In this document: positions 26,801 through 35,748 of the stretch, piece after piece | Layout: each line of letters starts with the position of its first letter | How positions within the stretch are numbered: position 1 is the first letter of the stretch | Assembly (NCBI GenBank): GCA_033391075.1 | Contig: JAWPMV010000001.1 | Coordinates: 558,001-622,000, forward strand | Length of the DNA: 64,000 nt | Source of the DNA: Bacteroidia bacterium | GTDB lineage: Bacteria > Bacteroidota > Bacteroidia > J057 | Direction of reading: 5' to 3' | Position numbers and translations under genes: made by a program | Notes under the pieces: generated by a model | Database searches by the model: none | What the model was told of the DNA's origin: nothing | What the model saw: the letters and a program-made list of their open reading frames with translations, nothing else

Positions 26801-28119
26801 TTCTTGATGACCAATCTCGTATACTCTTCTCGAATAAAGTTCCTTACGGATCCAGAGTCTATGTAAAAGACAAGCAAAAGATCAAGAAAGGTGTTCTCAT
26901 GTGTAACTGGGATCCCTATAACTCCGTGATCATCTCCGAGTTCAACGGTAAAGTTGAAATGGAAGATGTGAAAGATGGGGTAACCTTCCTGGAGGACACT
27001 GATGATCAAACTGGACACAAAGAGAAAGTTATCATAGATAGCCGTGATAAGACCATCAACCCAACCATCCACGTTGTAAACGAGGCGGGTGAAGAACTTC
27101 GTTCATACAACCTGCCTGTAGGTGCTCACCTGGTGGTAGATGATATGGAGAAAGTTACTGCGGGTAAGGTAATGGTTAAGATTCCTCGCTCTGGTGGGGG
27201 AACAGCGGATATTACGGGTGGTCTTCCTCGTGTTACCGAGCTTTTCGAAGCCCGTAACCCTTCTAACCCTGCAGTAGTAACAGCTATTGAAGGTATCGTT
27301 AGACTGGGAGGTATCAAACGTGGTAACAGAGAGGTATTCATCACAGCTCCCGATGAGTCTGATGAGAAGAAATACATGGTTTCTCTGAAGAAACACATTC
27401 TCGTTCACGATGGAGACTATGTGATGTCAGGAGAATTATTATCTGATGGTGCAACCGCTCCTAAGGATATCCTGGCAATCAAAGGTCCTAGTGCCGTACA
27501 GGCTTATATCGTAAATGAGATTCAGGAGGTTTACCGTATGCAGGGGGTACCGATTAACGATAAACATATCGAGGTAATCGTACGTCAGATGATGCAGAAA
27601 GTAGAAATCGTGGATGCGGGTGATACTATCTTCCTTGAAAAAGAAGTAGTAAACAGACTGGACTTCCAGGAAGAAAATGACTGGATCTTCGATAAATTGG
27701 TTGTTGATGACCCCGGTGAATCAAACGTACTGAAAACAGGGCAGATCATTTCTCAGCGTAAGCTGCGTGATGAGAACTCTTACCTCCGCAGAAATGACAT
27801 GAAACTTGCCGTGGCTCGCGAAGTAAGACCTGCAGTATGTAAGCCAGTGTTGATGGGTATTACCCGTTCTTCACTCGGAACTAAGAGCTGGTTGTCAGCT
27901 GCTTCCTTCCAGGAAACTACCAAAGTACTCAGTGAAGCTTCGATCACAGCGAAAATCGACCATTTGCTTGGTTTGAAAGAAAACGTGATCGTTGGACACC
28001 TTGTACCAGCAGGTACTGGTCTTCGCAAGTACCAGGACATTATTGTAGGTTCCAAAGAAGAACACGAAGCCCGGATGGAGCGGAACTCAGGTCCTCGCTA
28101 CCGTGCCTACGCAGACTAA
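23803..28119 (+). CDS. rpoC: DNA-directed RNA polymerase subunit beta'
   Basis: A 1,438-residue beta' subunit. The N-terminal zinc site has Cys residues in YECHCGKYK and ICDRCGVEV. The clamp and rudder follow. The active-site motif NADFDGDQM, whose three Asp hold the catalytic Mg2+, is near residue 470. The bridge helix and trigger loop lie around [20 protein letters not shown] and further on. A second Cys cluster ([13 protein letters not shown]) and the jaw insert come next, and the C-terminal end is [18 protein letters not shown]. The start has a strong Shine-Dalgarno site. The gene ends the operon at a good terminator. Confidence 0.99.
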   Translation: MPIAKNTKISSDFKRITVSLASPEAILNRSNGEVLKPETINYRTYKPEKDGLFCERIFGPVKDYECHCGKYKRIRYKGIICDRCGVEVTEKKVRRERMGHIQLVVPVAHIWYFRTLPSKIGYLLGLTGKKLDQIIYYERYVVINPGIMEKEGIARMDFLTEEEYLNMLETVPKENQMLPDDDPEKFLAKMGAEALEAILSTIDLDDLSYTLRQKAATETSQQRKNDALKRLKIVEAFRAANRRIENRPEWMVVRIVPVIPPELRPLVPLEGGRFATSDLNDLYRRVIIRNNRLKRLIEIKAPEVILRNEKRMLQEAVDSLFDNTRKVNAVRSDSNRALKSLSDMLKGKQGRFRQNLLGKRVDYSGRSVIVVGPTLKLHECGLPKSMAAELFKPFVIRKLIERGIVKTVKSAKKLVDRRDPVIWDILENILKGHPVLLNRAPTLHRLGIQAFMPRLVEGKAINLHPLVCTGFNADFDGDQMAVHVPLSNEACLEAIVLMLASHNILHPANGSPITLPTQDMVLGVYYLTKGRPKQKGEGLLFGGSEEVEIAYNEGVVAKHAIIKVRLRKQDENGEYILNENGEEETEYIETTVGRVLFNKIVPKKAGYVNILLSKKTMRTVIGDIFRKAGLVDTVKFLDDLKDLGFREAFTGGLSFALDEVIIPKAKDSLIKEAEAKIEEVAMNYGMGLITENERYNQVIDIWTHTNTSLTETLMKQLATDKDGFNNIYMMFHSGARGSKEQIRQLGGMRGLMAKPQKTLKGSAGEIIENPILANFKEGLSVLEYFISTHGARKGLADTALKTADAGYLTRRLVDVAQDVIITEHDCGTLRGLTTSALKENEDVIQPLGERILGRVSLDDVFDPLDPERKIVEAGEEITEAIAAEIEDSTIESVEIRSVLTCESRQGVCAKCYGRNLATGKLVQTGEAVGVVAAQSIGEPGTQLTLRTFHVGGIAQRVASGSQLISKFEGKIALENVKVVEREEDGDTIKVVISRAGKLKILDDQSRILFSNKVPYGSRVYVKDKQKIKKGVLMCNWDPYNSVIISEFNGKVEMEDVKDGVTFLEDTDDQTGHKEKVIIDSRDKTINPTIHVVNEAGEELRSYNLPVGAHLVVDDMEKVTAGKVMVKIPRSGGGTADITGGLPRVTELFEARNPSNPAVVTAIEGIVRLGGIKRGNREVFITAPDESDEKKYMVSLKKHILVHDGDYVMSGELLSDGATAPKDILAIKGPSAVQAYIVNEIQEVYRMQGVPINDKHIEVIVRQMMQKVEIVDAGDTIFLEKEVVNRLDFQEENDWIFDKLVVDDPGESNVLKTGQIISQRKLRDENSYLRRNDMKLAVAREVRPAVCKPVLMGITRSSLGTKSWLSAASFQETTKVLSEASITAKIDHLLGLKENVIVGHLVPAGTGLRKYQDIIVGSKEEHEARMERNSGPRYRAYAD

Positions 28120-28140
28120 TACTTGATTTAGTATACAAAA

Positions 28141-28170
28141 GAAAGGGACTTCGGTCCCTTTCTTTGTTTT
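28141..28170 (+). terminator. Rho-independent terminator after rpoC
   Basis: A 9-bp stem GAAAGGGAC/GTCCCTTTC capped by a TTCG tetraloop and followed by TTTGTTTT. It closes the long secE-to-rpoC transcription unit. Confidence 0.92.
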
Positions 28171-28213
28171 ATCAGCTATCTATTTCGTTAATTGCATTTC
28201 TTAAATCAGCACT

Positions 28214-28726
28214 ATGACGGCAGATAAAGTACAAATTCTGGATGAAGCCGCTATCCTTGCGAGATTGAAGCGGATGGCTTATGAGATATATGAAGCTAAT
28301 TTTAGTGCGAAAAAGCTGGTTCTCATAGGGATTGATGAAAGAGGCGGATACCTTGCCGATCTATTAGAGGGATTTCTGAAGGAGATTTGTCCTCATAAAA
28401 TCGAACTCATCGATGCCGAATTAGATCGGGAAGCCGAAGAAGGCATTGGAATCACATTATCCGGAGATCTCGATAAACTCGCCAATCAGCATATCATTGT
28501 TGTAGATGATGTCCTGTATAGTGGCACGACCATGCTCAATGTCGTAGCTATTCTGTTGCAGGTCAAACCCCAGAGTATTCAAACTGCTGTATTGATTGAT
28601 AGAGGCCACCGGGCGATGCCAGTATCTTCCGATTTCATTGGGCTGGAACTGGCTACCACCATTCAGCAGCATGTGTACTTTGAAAAAGGAAAAGGTAAAA
28701 AGAAAATGAATGCCTTTATCATGTAA
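28214..28726 (+). CDS. PyrR-like phosphoribosyltransferase
   Basis: A 170-residue type I phosphoribosyltransferase. The PRPP-binding loop is IIVVDDVLYSGTT near residues 95-107. The segments GIDERGGYLA and AVLIDRGHRAMP...DFIGLELAT are typical of PyrR, the uracil phosphoribosyltransferase/pyrimidine regulator group. Whether it regulates pyrimidine genes is uncertain: no pyr gene or PyrR-type RNA leader is seen nearby. It lies between the rpoC terminator and glyA. The C-terminus is Lys-rich (FEKGKGKKKMNAF). Confidence 0.85.
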   Translation: MTADKVQILDEAAILARLKRMAYEIYEANFSAKKLVLIGIDERGGYLADLLEGFLKEICPHKIELIDAELDREAEEGIGITLSGDLDKLANQHIIVVDDVLYSGTTMLNVVAILLQVKPQSIQTAVLIDRGHRAMPVSSDFIGLELATTIQQHVYFEKGKGKKKMNAFIM

Positions 28727-28806
28727 TTATCTACAGAAATTTGGGATATTCTTCACCAAATAAGCCGTAAATTTATCCTCTGTTTAAACAAAAATTCAGC
28801 AAATAT

Positions 28807-30108
28807 ATGTCTCACATTCCTAATACACCTCTAACTAAAACTGTGGATCCTATATTCGACATCATTGCAAGAGAAGAAAAGCGCCAAAAAGAAGGAATCG
28901 AACTGATCGCCTCTGAGAATTTTGTAAGCCCTGAGGTAATGGCTGCTGCCGGAAGTTGTTTGACCAATAAATATGCAGAAGGACTTCCCGGAAAAAGATA
29001 TTATGGAGGATGCGAAGTGGTTGATGAAGCAGAAGAGCTTGCCAGAGAAAGAATCAAAGAACTCTTTGGAGCCGAATGGGTGAATGTGCAACCGCATTCA
29101 GGAGCCCAGGCAAATGCAGCTGTTTTTCTTGCAGTCTTAAAGGCAGGTGATACCATTTTAGGATTCAATCTGGCCCATGGAGGACACTTGACTCATGGTT
29201 CCCCTGTAAATTTCTCTGGTAAACTATACAGACCTACCTTTTACGGAGTTAGCCAGGAAACAGGAAGGGTTGATTTGAATGAAGTCCGAGATACCGCTCG
29301 TAAAGAGAAACCTAAAATGATCATCATGGGAGCCAGTAGTTATTCCAGAGACTGGGATTACAAGGCATTCCGGGAAATAGCGGATGAAGTGGGTGCAGTC
29401 TTGATGGCAGATATTTCTCATCCTGCGGGATTGATAGCTAAAGGACTATTGGATAATCCGCTTGACTATTGTGATATCGTTACCACGACTACCCATAAGA
29501 CCCTGAGAGGAACCAGAGGAGGCTTGATTATGGTAGGGAAGAATGGTCCTAATCCCATGGGAATCACTACCAGAAAAGGAACCGTAAGAAGAATTGGTTC
29601 TGTACTCGATAGTGCTGTATTTCCCGGAACACAGGGAGGTCCTTTGATGCACATCATTGCTGCCAAAGCCATCGCTTTTGGGGAAGCACTGAGACCTGAA
29701 TTTAAAACCTATGGAGAGCAGGTGATTCGCAATGCGCAAGCACTAGCCAAAGCCATGGTGGATAAAGGTTATGGAGTGATTTCGGGAGGAACAGACAATC
29801 ACTCTATGTTGATCGATTTGAGAAATAAGGGTGTTACGGGGAAAGTTGCCGAGGAGTCTCTGGTAAAAGCCGATATCACCATTAATAAAAATATGGTTCC
29901 TTTCGACACAGAAAGTCCGATGGTAACCAGTGGAATGAGATTGGGAACACCTGCTTTGACTACCCGCGGATTGAAAGAAGCGGATATGGAGAAAGTAGCT
30001 GGCCTGATCGACAAGGTACTTAGTGATCCAGATAATGAAAGTAGCCTGAAAGAGGTGAAAGCAGAGGTAAATACCTTTATGGAAGCTTTCCCTATGTTTC
30101 AGTGGTAA
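28807..30108 (+). CDS. glyA: Serine hydroxymethyltransferase
   Basis: A 433-residue PLP enzyme that interconverts serine and glycine with tetrahydrofolate, feeding one-carbon metabolism. Signature segments are [52 protein letters not shown] and [16 protein letters not shown], in which the Lys of THKT forms the Schiff base. The length is normal. It stands alone between the PyrR-like gene and a clear terminator. Confidence 0.98.
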   Translation: MSHIPNTPLTKTVDPIFDIIAREEKRQKEGIELIASENFVSPEVMAAAGSCLTNKYAEGLPGKRYYGGCEVVDEAEELARERIKELFGAEWVNVQPHSGAQANAAVFLAVLKAGDTILGFNLAHGGHLTHGSPVNFSGKLYRPTFYGVSQETGRVDLNEVRDTARKEKPKMIIMGASSYSRDWDYKAFREIADEVGAVLMADISHPAGLIAKGLLDNPLDYCDIVTTTTHKTLRGTRGGLIMVGKNGPNPMGITTRKGTVRRIGSVLDSAVFPGTQGGPLMHIIAAKAIAFGEALRPEFKTYGEQVIRNAQALAKAMVDKGYGVISGGTDNHSMLIDLRNKGVTGKVAEESLVKADITINKNMVPFDTESPMVTSGMRLGTPALTTRGLKEADMEKVAGLIDKVLSDPDNESSLKEVKAEVNTFMEAFPMFQW

Positions 30109-30130
30109 ACACTTTATAAAAAAATTTTAT

Positions 30131-30165
30131 AATCCCGGCCTTCAAAGCAAGGTCGGGATTTTTTT
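30131..30165 (+). terminator. Rho-independent terminator after glyA
   Basis: A 12-bp stem (AATCCCGGCCTT with AAGGTCGGGATT, one G-T pair) with a 6-base loop and a run of T residues. Confidence 0.92.
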
Positions 30166-30458
30166 AAGGTGCTTGTACAAAGGATTTCTAATGGAATTTG
30201 TCCCTAGAAACTGTACATCATTTACTCCAAACCCCTTATCATTGTGAACAAAAGCTAGCAATCTGCTCAAGTCCGAAAAATTACAGGAATAAAAATGTAT
30301 TGTTTCCTTATCCTGTGCAGGATATACCTGGCTTTTTTCCTCAAACTCTTAAGCTCGATTTTTTTGCGTAATTACCTAATGCAATTCTGCAAGCTTAACC
30401 TTCTAATTCGGTATATTTGTATATAAATTTTCGATTAGCTCATTAAAGGAAGAAGATT

Positions 30459-31382
30459 GTGGGACTAGTTTCTAAATTCAAAGAATTCAGGCAAGGCAAT
30501 AAGAAGAAAGAGGCCGATGATCCAATTGAAGAGGGTGAAATGTCATTTCTCGACCATTTGGAAGAATTGCGATGGCATTTGATGCGTGCATTGATAGCTA
30601 TTCTGGCATTCGGGATTTACTTTTTTATATACAGAAAATGGTTTGTCGAGGAGATCATCATGGTTCCCTTTACCAGTGATGCACCTATCAATCAGTTTCT
30701 CTGTCAAATTGGATTTTGTGGAGAGGAAGTTGTCATTGACTACCAGGTGTTACATCCCACGGAGCTATTCCTGAAATCCATCATGATTTCTTTTGTGGGA
30801 GGTTTGGTACTCTCTTTTCCCTACATTCTGTGGGAAATGTGGCGTTTTATCAAACCGGGCCTTCATGAGCATGAGCGAAAAGGCACCCGCTGGATTGTCT
30901 TCGTGATGAGCCTACTTTTCTTTGCCGGTATAGCCTTCTCCTATTTCATCATATTACCTTTCTCCATTCGATTCCTGGCCACCTTTGAGTTGTTTGGGGA
31001 AATCAGCATTGCCTGGCGAATAGGCTATGTACTTTCATTCTTCGCCCAGATTATTCTTGCCGGAGGTATCCTCTTTGAGATGCCAATTCTTGCCTACTTC
31101 CTGGCCAAAATCGGGGTGATTACCCCTCAGTTTTTGGTGAGTTATCGAAGGCATGCCATCGTTGTTTTACTCTTAATCTCTGCGATTATTACTCCTCCGG
31201 ATGTACTTTCTCAAGTACTCATATTTATCCCGCTATTGCTTCTTTATCAAGTCAGTATCCGGGTAGTTCGGGTTGTTCACAGAAATAAAGAAAAAGCACT
31301 CGCCAAGGAAAAGGAAGAAGAGGAGAAAATGAGAGAATCTGCCCTTAGCAAGCAACCCCCATCTAATGGATCAGAGTCTTGA
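30459..31382 (+). CDS. tatC: Twin-arginine translocase subunit TatC
   Basis: A 307-residue membrane protein with six hydrophobic segments. The characteristic cytosolic N-terminal EMSFLDHLEELRWHLMRA, the periplasmic loop and the FP(Y)ILWEMWRFIKPGL motif identify TatC, which receives Tat signal peptides. The start is a GTG at 30459, preceded by AGGAAGAAG. An internal ATG at 30540 would remove the 27-residue charged extension, which other Bacteroidota TatC proteins also have. The C-terminus is a charged Lys/Glu helix. No tatA is adjacent. It overlaps the next gene by 17 bases. Confidence 0.95.
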   Translation: MGLVSKFKEFRQGNKKKEADDPIEEGEMSFLDHLEELRWHLMRALIAILAFGIYFFIYRKWFVEEIIMVPFTSDAPINQFLCQIGFCGEEVVIDYQVLHPTELFLKSIMISFVGGLVLSFPYILWEMWRFIKPGLHEHERKGTRWIVFVMSLLFFAGIAFSYFIILPFSIRFLATFELFGEISIAWRIGYVLSFFAQIILAGGILFEMPILAYFLAKIGVITPQFLVSYRRHAIVVLLLISAIITPPDVLSQVLIFIPLLLLYQVSIRVVRVVHRNKEKALAKEKEEEEKMRESALSKQPPSNGSES

Positions 31383-31953
31383 ACAACTGATAACGGAAAT
31401 TAAGGGCTGTACGGCTTGTAAAGATCTCCCTTTAGGTCCAAGGCCTGTTTTGACAGGAAAGGTTGCAGCCAGGATTGTATTGACAGGCCAGGCACCCGGC
31501 ACCAAAGTACATGCTACTGGCATCCCCTGGGATGATCCCAGTGGCGACCGATTACGGATGTGGCTGGATATGGAGAAAGAGATCTTCTACAATGAAAATT
31601 ATCTGGCTGTCATACCTATGGGCTTCTGTTATCCCGGCAAGGGTGAAAGGGGCGATTTGCCTCCGCGTCCCTTATGTGCCGAGCTTTGGCAGGATAAGTT
31701 GAAGGCTAAACTCCCAAATGTAAAACTCAAGCTTCTCATCGGCCAGTATGCCATCAAATACTATTTAGGGAAAAGACGAAAAAAGACACTCACCGAAACC
31801 GTCAAGCATTGGAGAGAATACCGCGATGATGGTTTTATCCCTTTGGTACATCCCTCTCCCCGCAACATCATGTGGCGCCGACGCAATCCCTGGTTTGAAG
31901 CAGAAGTCGTTCCTCAAATCAGGCAGGAGGTTTGGAAGGTAATAGGCGAGTGA
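31366..31953 (+). CDS. Uracil-DNA glycosylase superfamily protein
   Basis: A 195-residue member of the uracil-DNA glycosylase superfamily. The N-terminal CTACKDLPLGPRPVL, the motif A segment GQAPGTKVHATGIPWDDPSG and the C-terminal HPSPRN motif match a subgroup related to families 4 and 5. Only one C-x2-C pair is obvious at the N-terminus, so a complete 4Fe-4S site is not shown. It would be expected to remove uracil or another damaged base from DNA, though activity of this subgroup is less certain. It overlaps tatC by 17 bases in another frame, so it is translationally coupled to it. Confidence 0.82.
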   Translation: MDQSLEQLITEIKGCTACKDLPLGPRPVLTGKVAARIVLTGQAPGTKVHATGIPWDDPSGDRLRMWLDMEKEIFYNENYLAVIPMGFCYPGKGERGDLPPRPLCAELWQDKLKAKLPNVKLKLLIGQYAIKYYLGKRRKKTLTETVKHWREYRDDGFIPLVHPSPRNIMWRRRNPWFEAEVVPQIRQEVWKVIGE

Positions 31954-32126
31954 CGCTTTAGTATTTAGTATAATTATTAATGTTCTCTTCTTCTTTTCCT
32001 TAGATAGATCCGTCATAAATTATTCAGGGCGGGCATCGCAAAAATCAAGCTGCTGCCAATCCATCGCAAAGTCCGACCCCCGCACACGATGCAGCAGCGC
32101 GGCCCCGTCGAGCAAGGAAGAACGTG

Positions 32127-32219
32127 TTAGTGTTTTTGAGTCTTAGGGTGTTGGCGTTTGATGCGCATATAAATTACTCCATCCAGTCTAACACCCTAAC
32201 ATACTAATACCCAAACGCC
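32127..32219. repeat. Nested inverted repeat, GTGTTAG-rich
   Basis: The core TTAGGGTGTTGG (32143-32154) pairs with CTAACACCCTAA (32188-32199). An outer TTAGTGT/ATACTAA pair extends it, and GGCGTTTG (32153-32160) with CAAACGCC (32212-32219) is an alternative perfect pair. The element lies in the 521-base gap between the glycosylase gene and rpmI, which holds no credible gene. The gap is GC-rich and C-run-rich in places, unlike its surroundings. Confidence 0.5.
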
Positions 32220-32300
32220 TTTCCCCCCACCCAGACGCGATGGCCCTGCAGAGCCCATCGGGGGTCGGGGCGGCAAGTGAGGCTGGCTTTGGGCGCTGCG

Positions 32301-32338
32301 ATTTTTGGCTCCACCTTTACTAAAAAAGGTGGAAAAAC
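32301..32338. repeat. Dispersed hairpin element, family C, copy 1
   Basis: CCACCTTT-ACTAAA-AAAGGTGG, an 8-bp stem preceded by CGATTTTTGGCT and followed by AAAAACG. A second copy at 40447-40480 has the same layout with compensatory changes in the stem. Upstream within the same gap the sequence CGATGG...CCATCG (32238-32260) forms another inverted repeat. Confidence 0.55.
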
Positions 32339-32413
32339 GCTCATAAAGTGAAATCCATAAAATAAAAGGAAGATTCTTTACCAGGGAGACATGATTTTTC
32401 AATACAAAAGCTA

Positions 32414-32442
32414 TTGATTCAGAAATTATTTCCCTACCTTTG
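32414..32442 (+). promoter_or_regulatory. Bacteroidota promoter of rpmI-rplT
   Basis: TTG at 32414-32416, an 18-base spacer and TACCTTTG at 32435-32442. Transcription would start about 25 bases before the rpmI ATG. Confidence 0.8.
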
Positions 32443-32474
32443 CAATCCAAATTTTTAATCAATAGAACACTATC

Positions 32475-32669
32475 ATGCCAAAAATGAAGTCTAATTCAGG
32501 GGCCTCTAAGCGTTTTAAAAGAACCGCCTCTGGGAAGCTTAAGAGAAAGCATGCTTTCAAAAACCACATTCTGACCAAGAAGTCCAAGAAGCGTAAGCTG
32601 AAACTGAGACATTTTGCCGTAGTAGATGCATCGGACGAAAAACGTATCAATGCAATGCTCAACGACTAG
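32475..32669 (+). CDS. rpmI: Large ribosomal subunit protein bL35
   Basis: A 64-residue very basic ribosomal protein L35 with the classic start [17 protein letters not shown] and the segment [19 protein letters not shown]. The length is normal. It is co-transcribed with rplT, 48 bases downstream. infC, which commonly precedes rpmI, is absent here, and rpmI has its own promoter. Confidence 0.97.
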   Translation: MPKMKSNSGASKRFKRTASGKLKRKHAFKNHILTKKSKKRKLKLRHFAVVDASDEKRINAMLND

Positions 32670-32717
32670 GGTCAAACCTATTTTAATTTATCCATTAACA
32701 ATTAAAAGAAAAGCAAA

Positions 32718-33065
32718 ATGCCACGTTCAGTAAATGTAGTAGCAGCAAGGGCCCGTCGCAAGAAAATGATGAAACATGCGAAAGGCTACTTCGGTCGTAA
32801 AAAGAATGTTTGGACCGTTGCAAAAAACCAAATCGAAAAAAGCTGGCTATACGCCTACAGAGACCGTAAGAATCGCAAGCGCGAATTCCGCAAGCTCTGG
32901 ATACAGCGTATCAATGCCGGAGTACGCCTCCACGGAATGAACTATTCTACCTTCATGGGGAAAGTTCTCAAAGCCGATGTTGGCCTCAACCGTAAAGTAC
33001 TCGCTGATTTGGCCATGAATCATCCAGACGCTTTCAAAGCGGTGGTTGATACGGTTAAAAAATAA
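32718..33065 (+). CDS. rplT: Large ribosomal subunit protein bL20
   Basis: A 115-residue L20, an early-assembly 23S rRNA-binding protein. Conserved segments are [33 protein letters not shown] and [23 protein letters not shown]. The length is normal. It ends the rpmI-rplT unit at a strong terminator. In other bacteria L20 represses this operon through a leader RNA. No such leader is recognisable here, since the promoter lies only about 25 bases before rpmI. Confidence 0.98.
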   Translation: MPRSVNVVAARARRKKMMKHAKGYFGRKKNVWTVAKNQIEKSWLYAYRDRKNRKREFRKLWIQRINAGVRLHGMNYSTFMGKVLKADVGLNRKVLADLAMNHPDAFKAVVDTVKK

Positions 33066-33082
33066 ATTAGCTTACAAACTTA

Positions 33083-33116
33083 AAAAAAGCCCTTCATATG
33101 AAGGGCTTTTTTGTTT
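33083..33116 (+). terminator. Rho-independent terminator after rplT
   Basis: A near-perfect palindrome AAAAAAGCCCTTCATATGAAGGGCTTTTTTG followed by more T residues. It is the end of the rpmI-rplT transcript. Confidence 0.93.
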
Positions 33117-33131
33117 TTATATGAATGCTCT

Positions 33132-33245
33132 TCATCTCGAGGCTTGGTATAGCTCTGGCATGCCGCGCTGAGAGATCGTGTATTTAAGCTCGATCATACC
33201 TACAGGTTTTCTCGCCAAACTATCGGCACCCCAGCTTCGAACTGA
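33132..33245. repeat. Dispersed palindromic repeat, family B, copy 2
   Basis: A diverged, inverted copy of the element at 4448-4546. On the minus strand it reads CTCTCAGCGCGGCATGCCAG and then CCAAGCCTCGAGATGA. It lies between the rplT terminator and the terminator of the following minus-strand gene, that is, between convergent genes. Confidence 0.55.
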
Positions 33246-33256
33246 CAAGAAATGCA

Positions 33257-33284
33257 AAAGCCTCCACCAAAGGCAGAGGCTTTA
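33257..33284 (-). terminator. Rho-independent terminator of the LpoA-like gene
   Basis: On the minus strand: AAAGCCTCTGCC, TTT, GGTGGAGGCTTTT, a stem of at least 9 pairs with a T run, 30 bases past the stop of the gene at 33315-35081. Confidence 0.8.
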
Positions 33285-33314
33285 TGCTATATTTTTAGGT
33301 CCTTGTAAAACTGC

Positions 33315-35081
33315 TTAATTCACTCGCTTCACTCCATCTGCAGTATACTGACCGATATTCACAGACTGATTGCTTTGGGTAGAACCAAAGTGATAGTCGA
33401 TATGCAAGCCTTTCACAACAGGAGTAACACGAAGGAAGGTTTCCAAACCTACGCCCATGCTGGGATCGTAACTATCCATCAGACTTATCAGAAACTTCGC
33501 AAGGTCATAGCCCTGGATAGAATTGTCTGAAGGAGGCATTTTATACCGTTTTAAATACTCGATGTATACCCTTTTGTAATCTTCGTCTTCTTTGGTCTCC
33601 AGATGAGTTGTGCTGAAGAGAATTTGGAAATCCTCTTTTACATCAATCGGAAGAGTTGTGTAGCGCGAACGGAAATGAGGGGAGCCCATTACTCTAACGG
33701 CTTTTTCTTCTTTTTTCAAAAGATTCACGATTAGAGAAGCTGCTTCTTCATTGCCCATAAGAGGAATATAAACTCCTGTACTATCTTTTACTTGATCAAT
33801 CAAGTCTGGAATTTCTTCCAGGGCCTCTTCTTTAAAATCACGTCCAAAGTATAGCGTATCTACGGTTCCTCCCAGCATATTGAATCTTTCGGTAAACCCA
33901 TCGGCCAATTCCTGGGTGCCATTAGATTTATCCGAAAAGATGCTTATGTAATTGAGATTGAGCTCATTGAAAGCATAATCAGCCATACGTGCACCATGTG
34001 TTCTTACAGATGGATGGGCAAGAAAGGTGAAGCTTTTATTTTCAACCAAGTCCTCAGCCGGACTCATCGGCACAATCTGTGGAATACCTCTTTCCTCAGC
34101 ATACTCAGATATGATGCGTGAAGTGGCATTATATATTCCTCCTATAATCAATTGAGGTTGTAGATAATCCAGCTCCTTTAACTGAGTGCGAGTCGTTAGG
34201 GTATCTCTAAAGGTATCAAATACTCTAAGGTATATCTTTTTACGAGTGGCATTGCCGAGCTCATTCAAGGCCAGTTGCATGCCTTCATAAAATTCCAGCC
34301 CCCTTACACTCCTATCCGGAATCTTTCCCCCATAGCCCATACTTTCGCTGCTTGCGTAGACCGGAAGGAATAAAGCAATACGCAAAATCTCAGGCTCAAA
34401 AATCTCGATGGGTTCATTTTCTGGCTCTTCAGGGAAAAGCTTTTGAAAGAAAGGACTGTCTTTGCCTTTGTTTTGCAGATACAAAGAATAGCGATTTTTT
34501 GCAGCTTCCCGATCCCCTGCCATCAACTCCCTATAGAGCAGTGCTTCCATGACCATTTGTTCGATACTGCCAGGAGCATTGTTGAAATACTTCTTGAGCA
34601 GGTTGAGATCTGCATTTTCAAAAAGCTCTCTTTGAAGAGCAGCTTTTGAATCTCTTGCGAGGCGACTATCACGGGATGATCCCAATTCTGCCAAAAGATC
34701 CAGGCCCCGCATGCGGTCGGCATCGGTATTGAAGCTCCTGGCATTTAGTATGCCTTTATGATACTTGGCATTATCTGCATATCGGGATTGAGGATAGTTT
34801 TGAATAATATCGTCAAACCTTTGTAAAGCAATATCATCATAGTTGAGATAATAAGCAGAAAGGCCTGAGAGGAATATCGCCGTTGTGCTGGCCTGGTTAA
34901 ATTCCCTTTCCCGAGCCAATTCAAACGCGTCCCATGCTTTGCTGTAATTCTTGCTGGACAAATACCTTTTACCTTGCTGGATCAATTGCTCTGATCGCTG
35001 GTCTTGCTTTAAGGTGGTCTGCTTTAAGAGATTACAGGAAGAGAGGGTAAATAATAGAATAAGTATAAATAGCCTATACAT
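33315..35081 (-). CDS. Lipoprotein: TPR-like N-terminus plus periplasmic-binding-protein fold (LpoA-like architecture)
   Basis: A 588-residue lipoprotein with a signal peptide and lipobox ending at Cys16 (LSSC). Residues of about 28-200 are helical, with repeat-like units (GKRYLSSKNYSKAWDAFELA and ALQRFDDIIQNYPQSRYADNA), typical of TPR/BamD-like folds. Residues of about 235-570 form a type I periplasmic-binding-protein fold of the Leu/Ile/Val-binding class, with LRIALFLPVYAS, LIIGGIYNATS and IPQIVPMSPA. This two-part layout is that of LpoA, the outer-membrane activator of penicillin-binding protein 1A. It could instead be a ligand sensor. No transporter genes are near. It is a single gene with its own terminator. 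Confidence 0.8.
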   Translation of the reverse strand: MYRLFILILLFTLSSCNLLKQTTLKQDQRSEQLIQQGKRYLSSKNYSKAWDAFELAREREFNQASTTAIFLSGLSAYYLNYDDIALQRFDDIIQNYPQSRYADNAKYHKGILNARSFNTDADRMRGLDLLAELGSSRDSRLARDSKAALQRELFENADLNLLKKYFNNAPGSIEQMVMEALLYRELMAGDREAAKNRYSLYLQNKGKDSPFFQKLFPEEPENEPIEIFEPEILRIALFLPVYASSESMGYGGKIPDRSVRGLEFYEGMQLALNELGNATRKKIYLRVFDTFRDTLTTRTQLKELDYLQPQLIIGGIYNATSRIISEYAEERGIPQIVPMSPAEDLVENKSFTFLAHPSVRTHGARMADYAFNELNLNYISIFSDKSNGTQELADGFTERFNMLGGTVDTLYFGRDFKEEALEEIPDLIDQVKDSTGVYIPLMGNEEAASLIVNLLKKEEKAVRVMGSPHFRSRYTTLPIDVKEDFQILFSTTHLETKEDEDYKRVYIEYLKRYKMPPSDNSIQGYDLAKFLISLMDSYDPSMGVGLETFLRVTPVVKGLHIDYHFGSTQSNQSVNIGQYTADGVKRVN

Positions 35082-35149
35082 ATATAGTTTCCAATTTGCT
35101 TGTAAGTTCCCAAAAATTCCTGAAAGATTCAGCTAATTAACGGGCTTTC

Positions 35150-35605
35150 CTACAGATCTGTATGTTTATGCGCAAGTTTCACGCGTTTCATCCAAAAATT
35201 CTCTATTGCAAGAAGAATTTTAGGCAGATCATCGTAGTCAAGCGGTTTCTTTATATAGGCGTTTGCGTATGACTGATATGCTAGTTGTATGATCTCAGGG
35301 TCGTCATGGCTTGAAAAGATCACAACTGGTATATTTCTCCAGTTTTTACTCTGTTTCAGAATATCAAGTGTTTCCAGCCCTGATTTTACAGGCATTTGCC
35401 AATCTAACATAATTAAAGAGGGTAGAGGATATTTCTCCTCATTACCGTCTGATTTTGTCAGATAGTTTAACAAGCTTTCACCATGATTAAAAAACGTGAC
35501 ATCGAAAGAGAAATCATGCTCTTTCAAAGCTTGTTTGAACAATTCTTGTTCGATCTGAGAATCTTCTGCGTATAGAATAAGATTCTCATACGTATTAATA
35601 CCCAT
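35150..35605 (-). CDS. Single-domain response regulator (CheY/Rcp1-like)
   Basis: A 151-residue receiver domain starting at the ATG at 35605 (MGINTYENLILYAEDS). A longer open frame to 35704 adds 33 residues without domain features. The acidic pair is Glu14/Asp15, the phosphoacceptor is Asp68 (LIMLDWQMPVKSG), Ser/Thr is in VIFSSHDD and Lys is in YIKKPLDY. There is no output domain. The pattern matches the Rcp1-type regulators that pair with hybrid or phytochrome-like kinases. No kinase is adjacent, so the partner is unknown. Confidence 0.88.
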   Translation of the reverse strand: MGINTYENLILYAEDSQIEQELFKQALKEHDFSFDVTFFNHGESLLNYLTKSDGNEEKYPLPSLIMLDWQMPVKSGLETLDILKQSKNWRNIPVVIFSSHDDPEIIQLAYQSYANAYIKKPLDYDDLPKILLAIENFWMKRVKLAHKHTDL

Positions 35606-35748
35606 ACCCGTGGAACGTATCCCTGTTATAGCATTCTTAGTAGTACTCGTTATGGCGTTTTGGCTGAAAATATTGAGCGTGTATCTTATTAAATACAAGG
35701 TCAATCTAAAGGTAGCGAAATTCTTTAGAAAAGAACAAAAATATGAAA

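Noticed and set aside
26140-27072. Open frame of 310 codons opposite rpoC
   Set aside because: It lies wholly inside a certain gene, has low-complexity composition and no promoter or start context. The same holds for the frame opposite rpoB at 20688-21428.
28141-28213. PyrR-type RNA leader ahead of the PyrR-like gene
   Set aside because: Only the rpoC terminator and a short AT-rich stretch are present, with no antiterminator structure.
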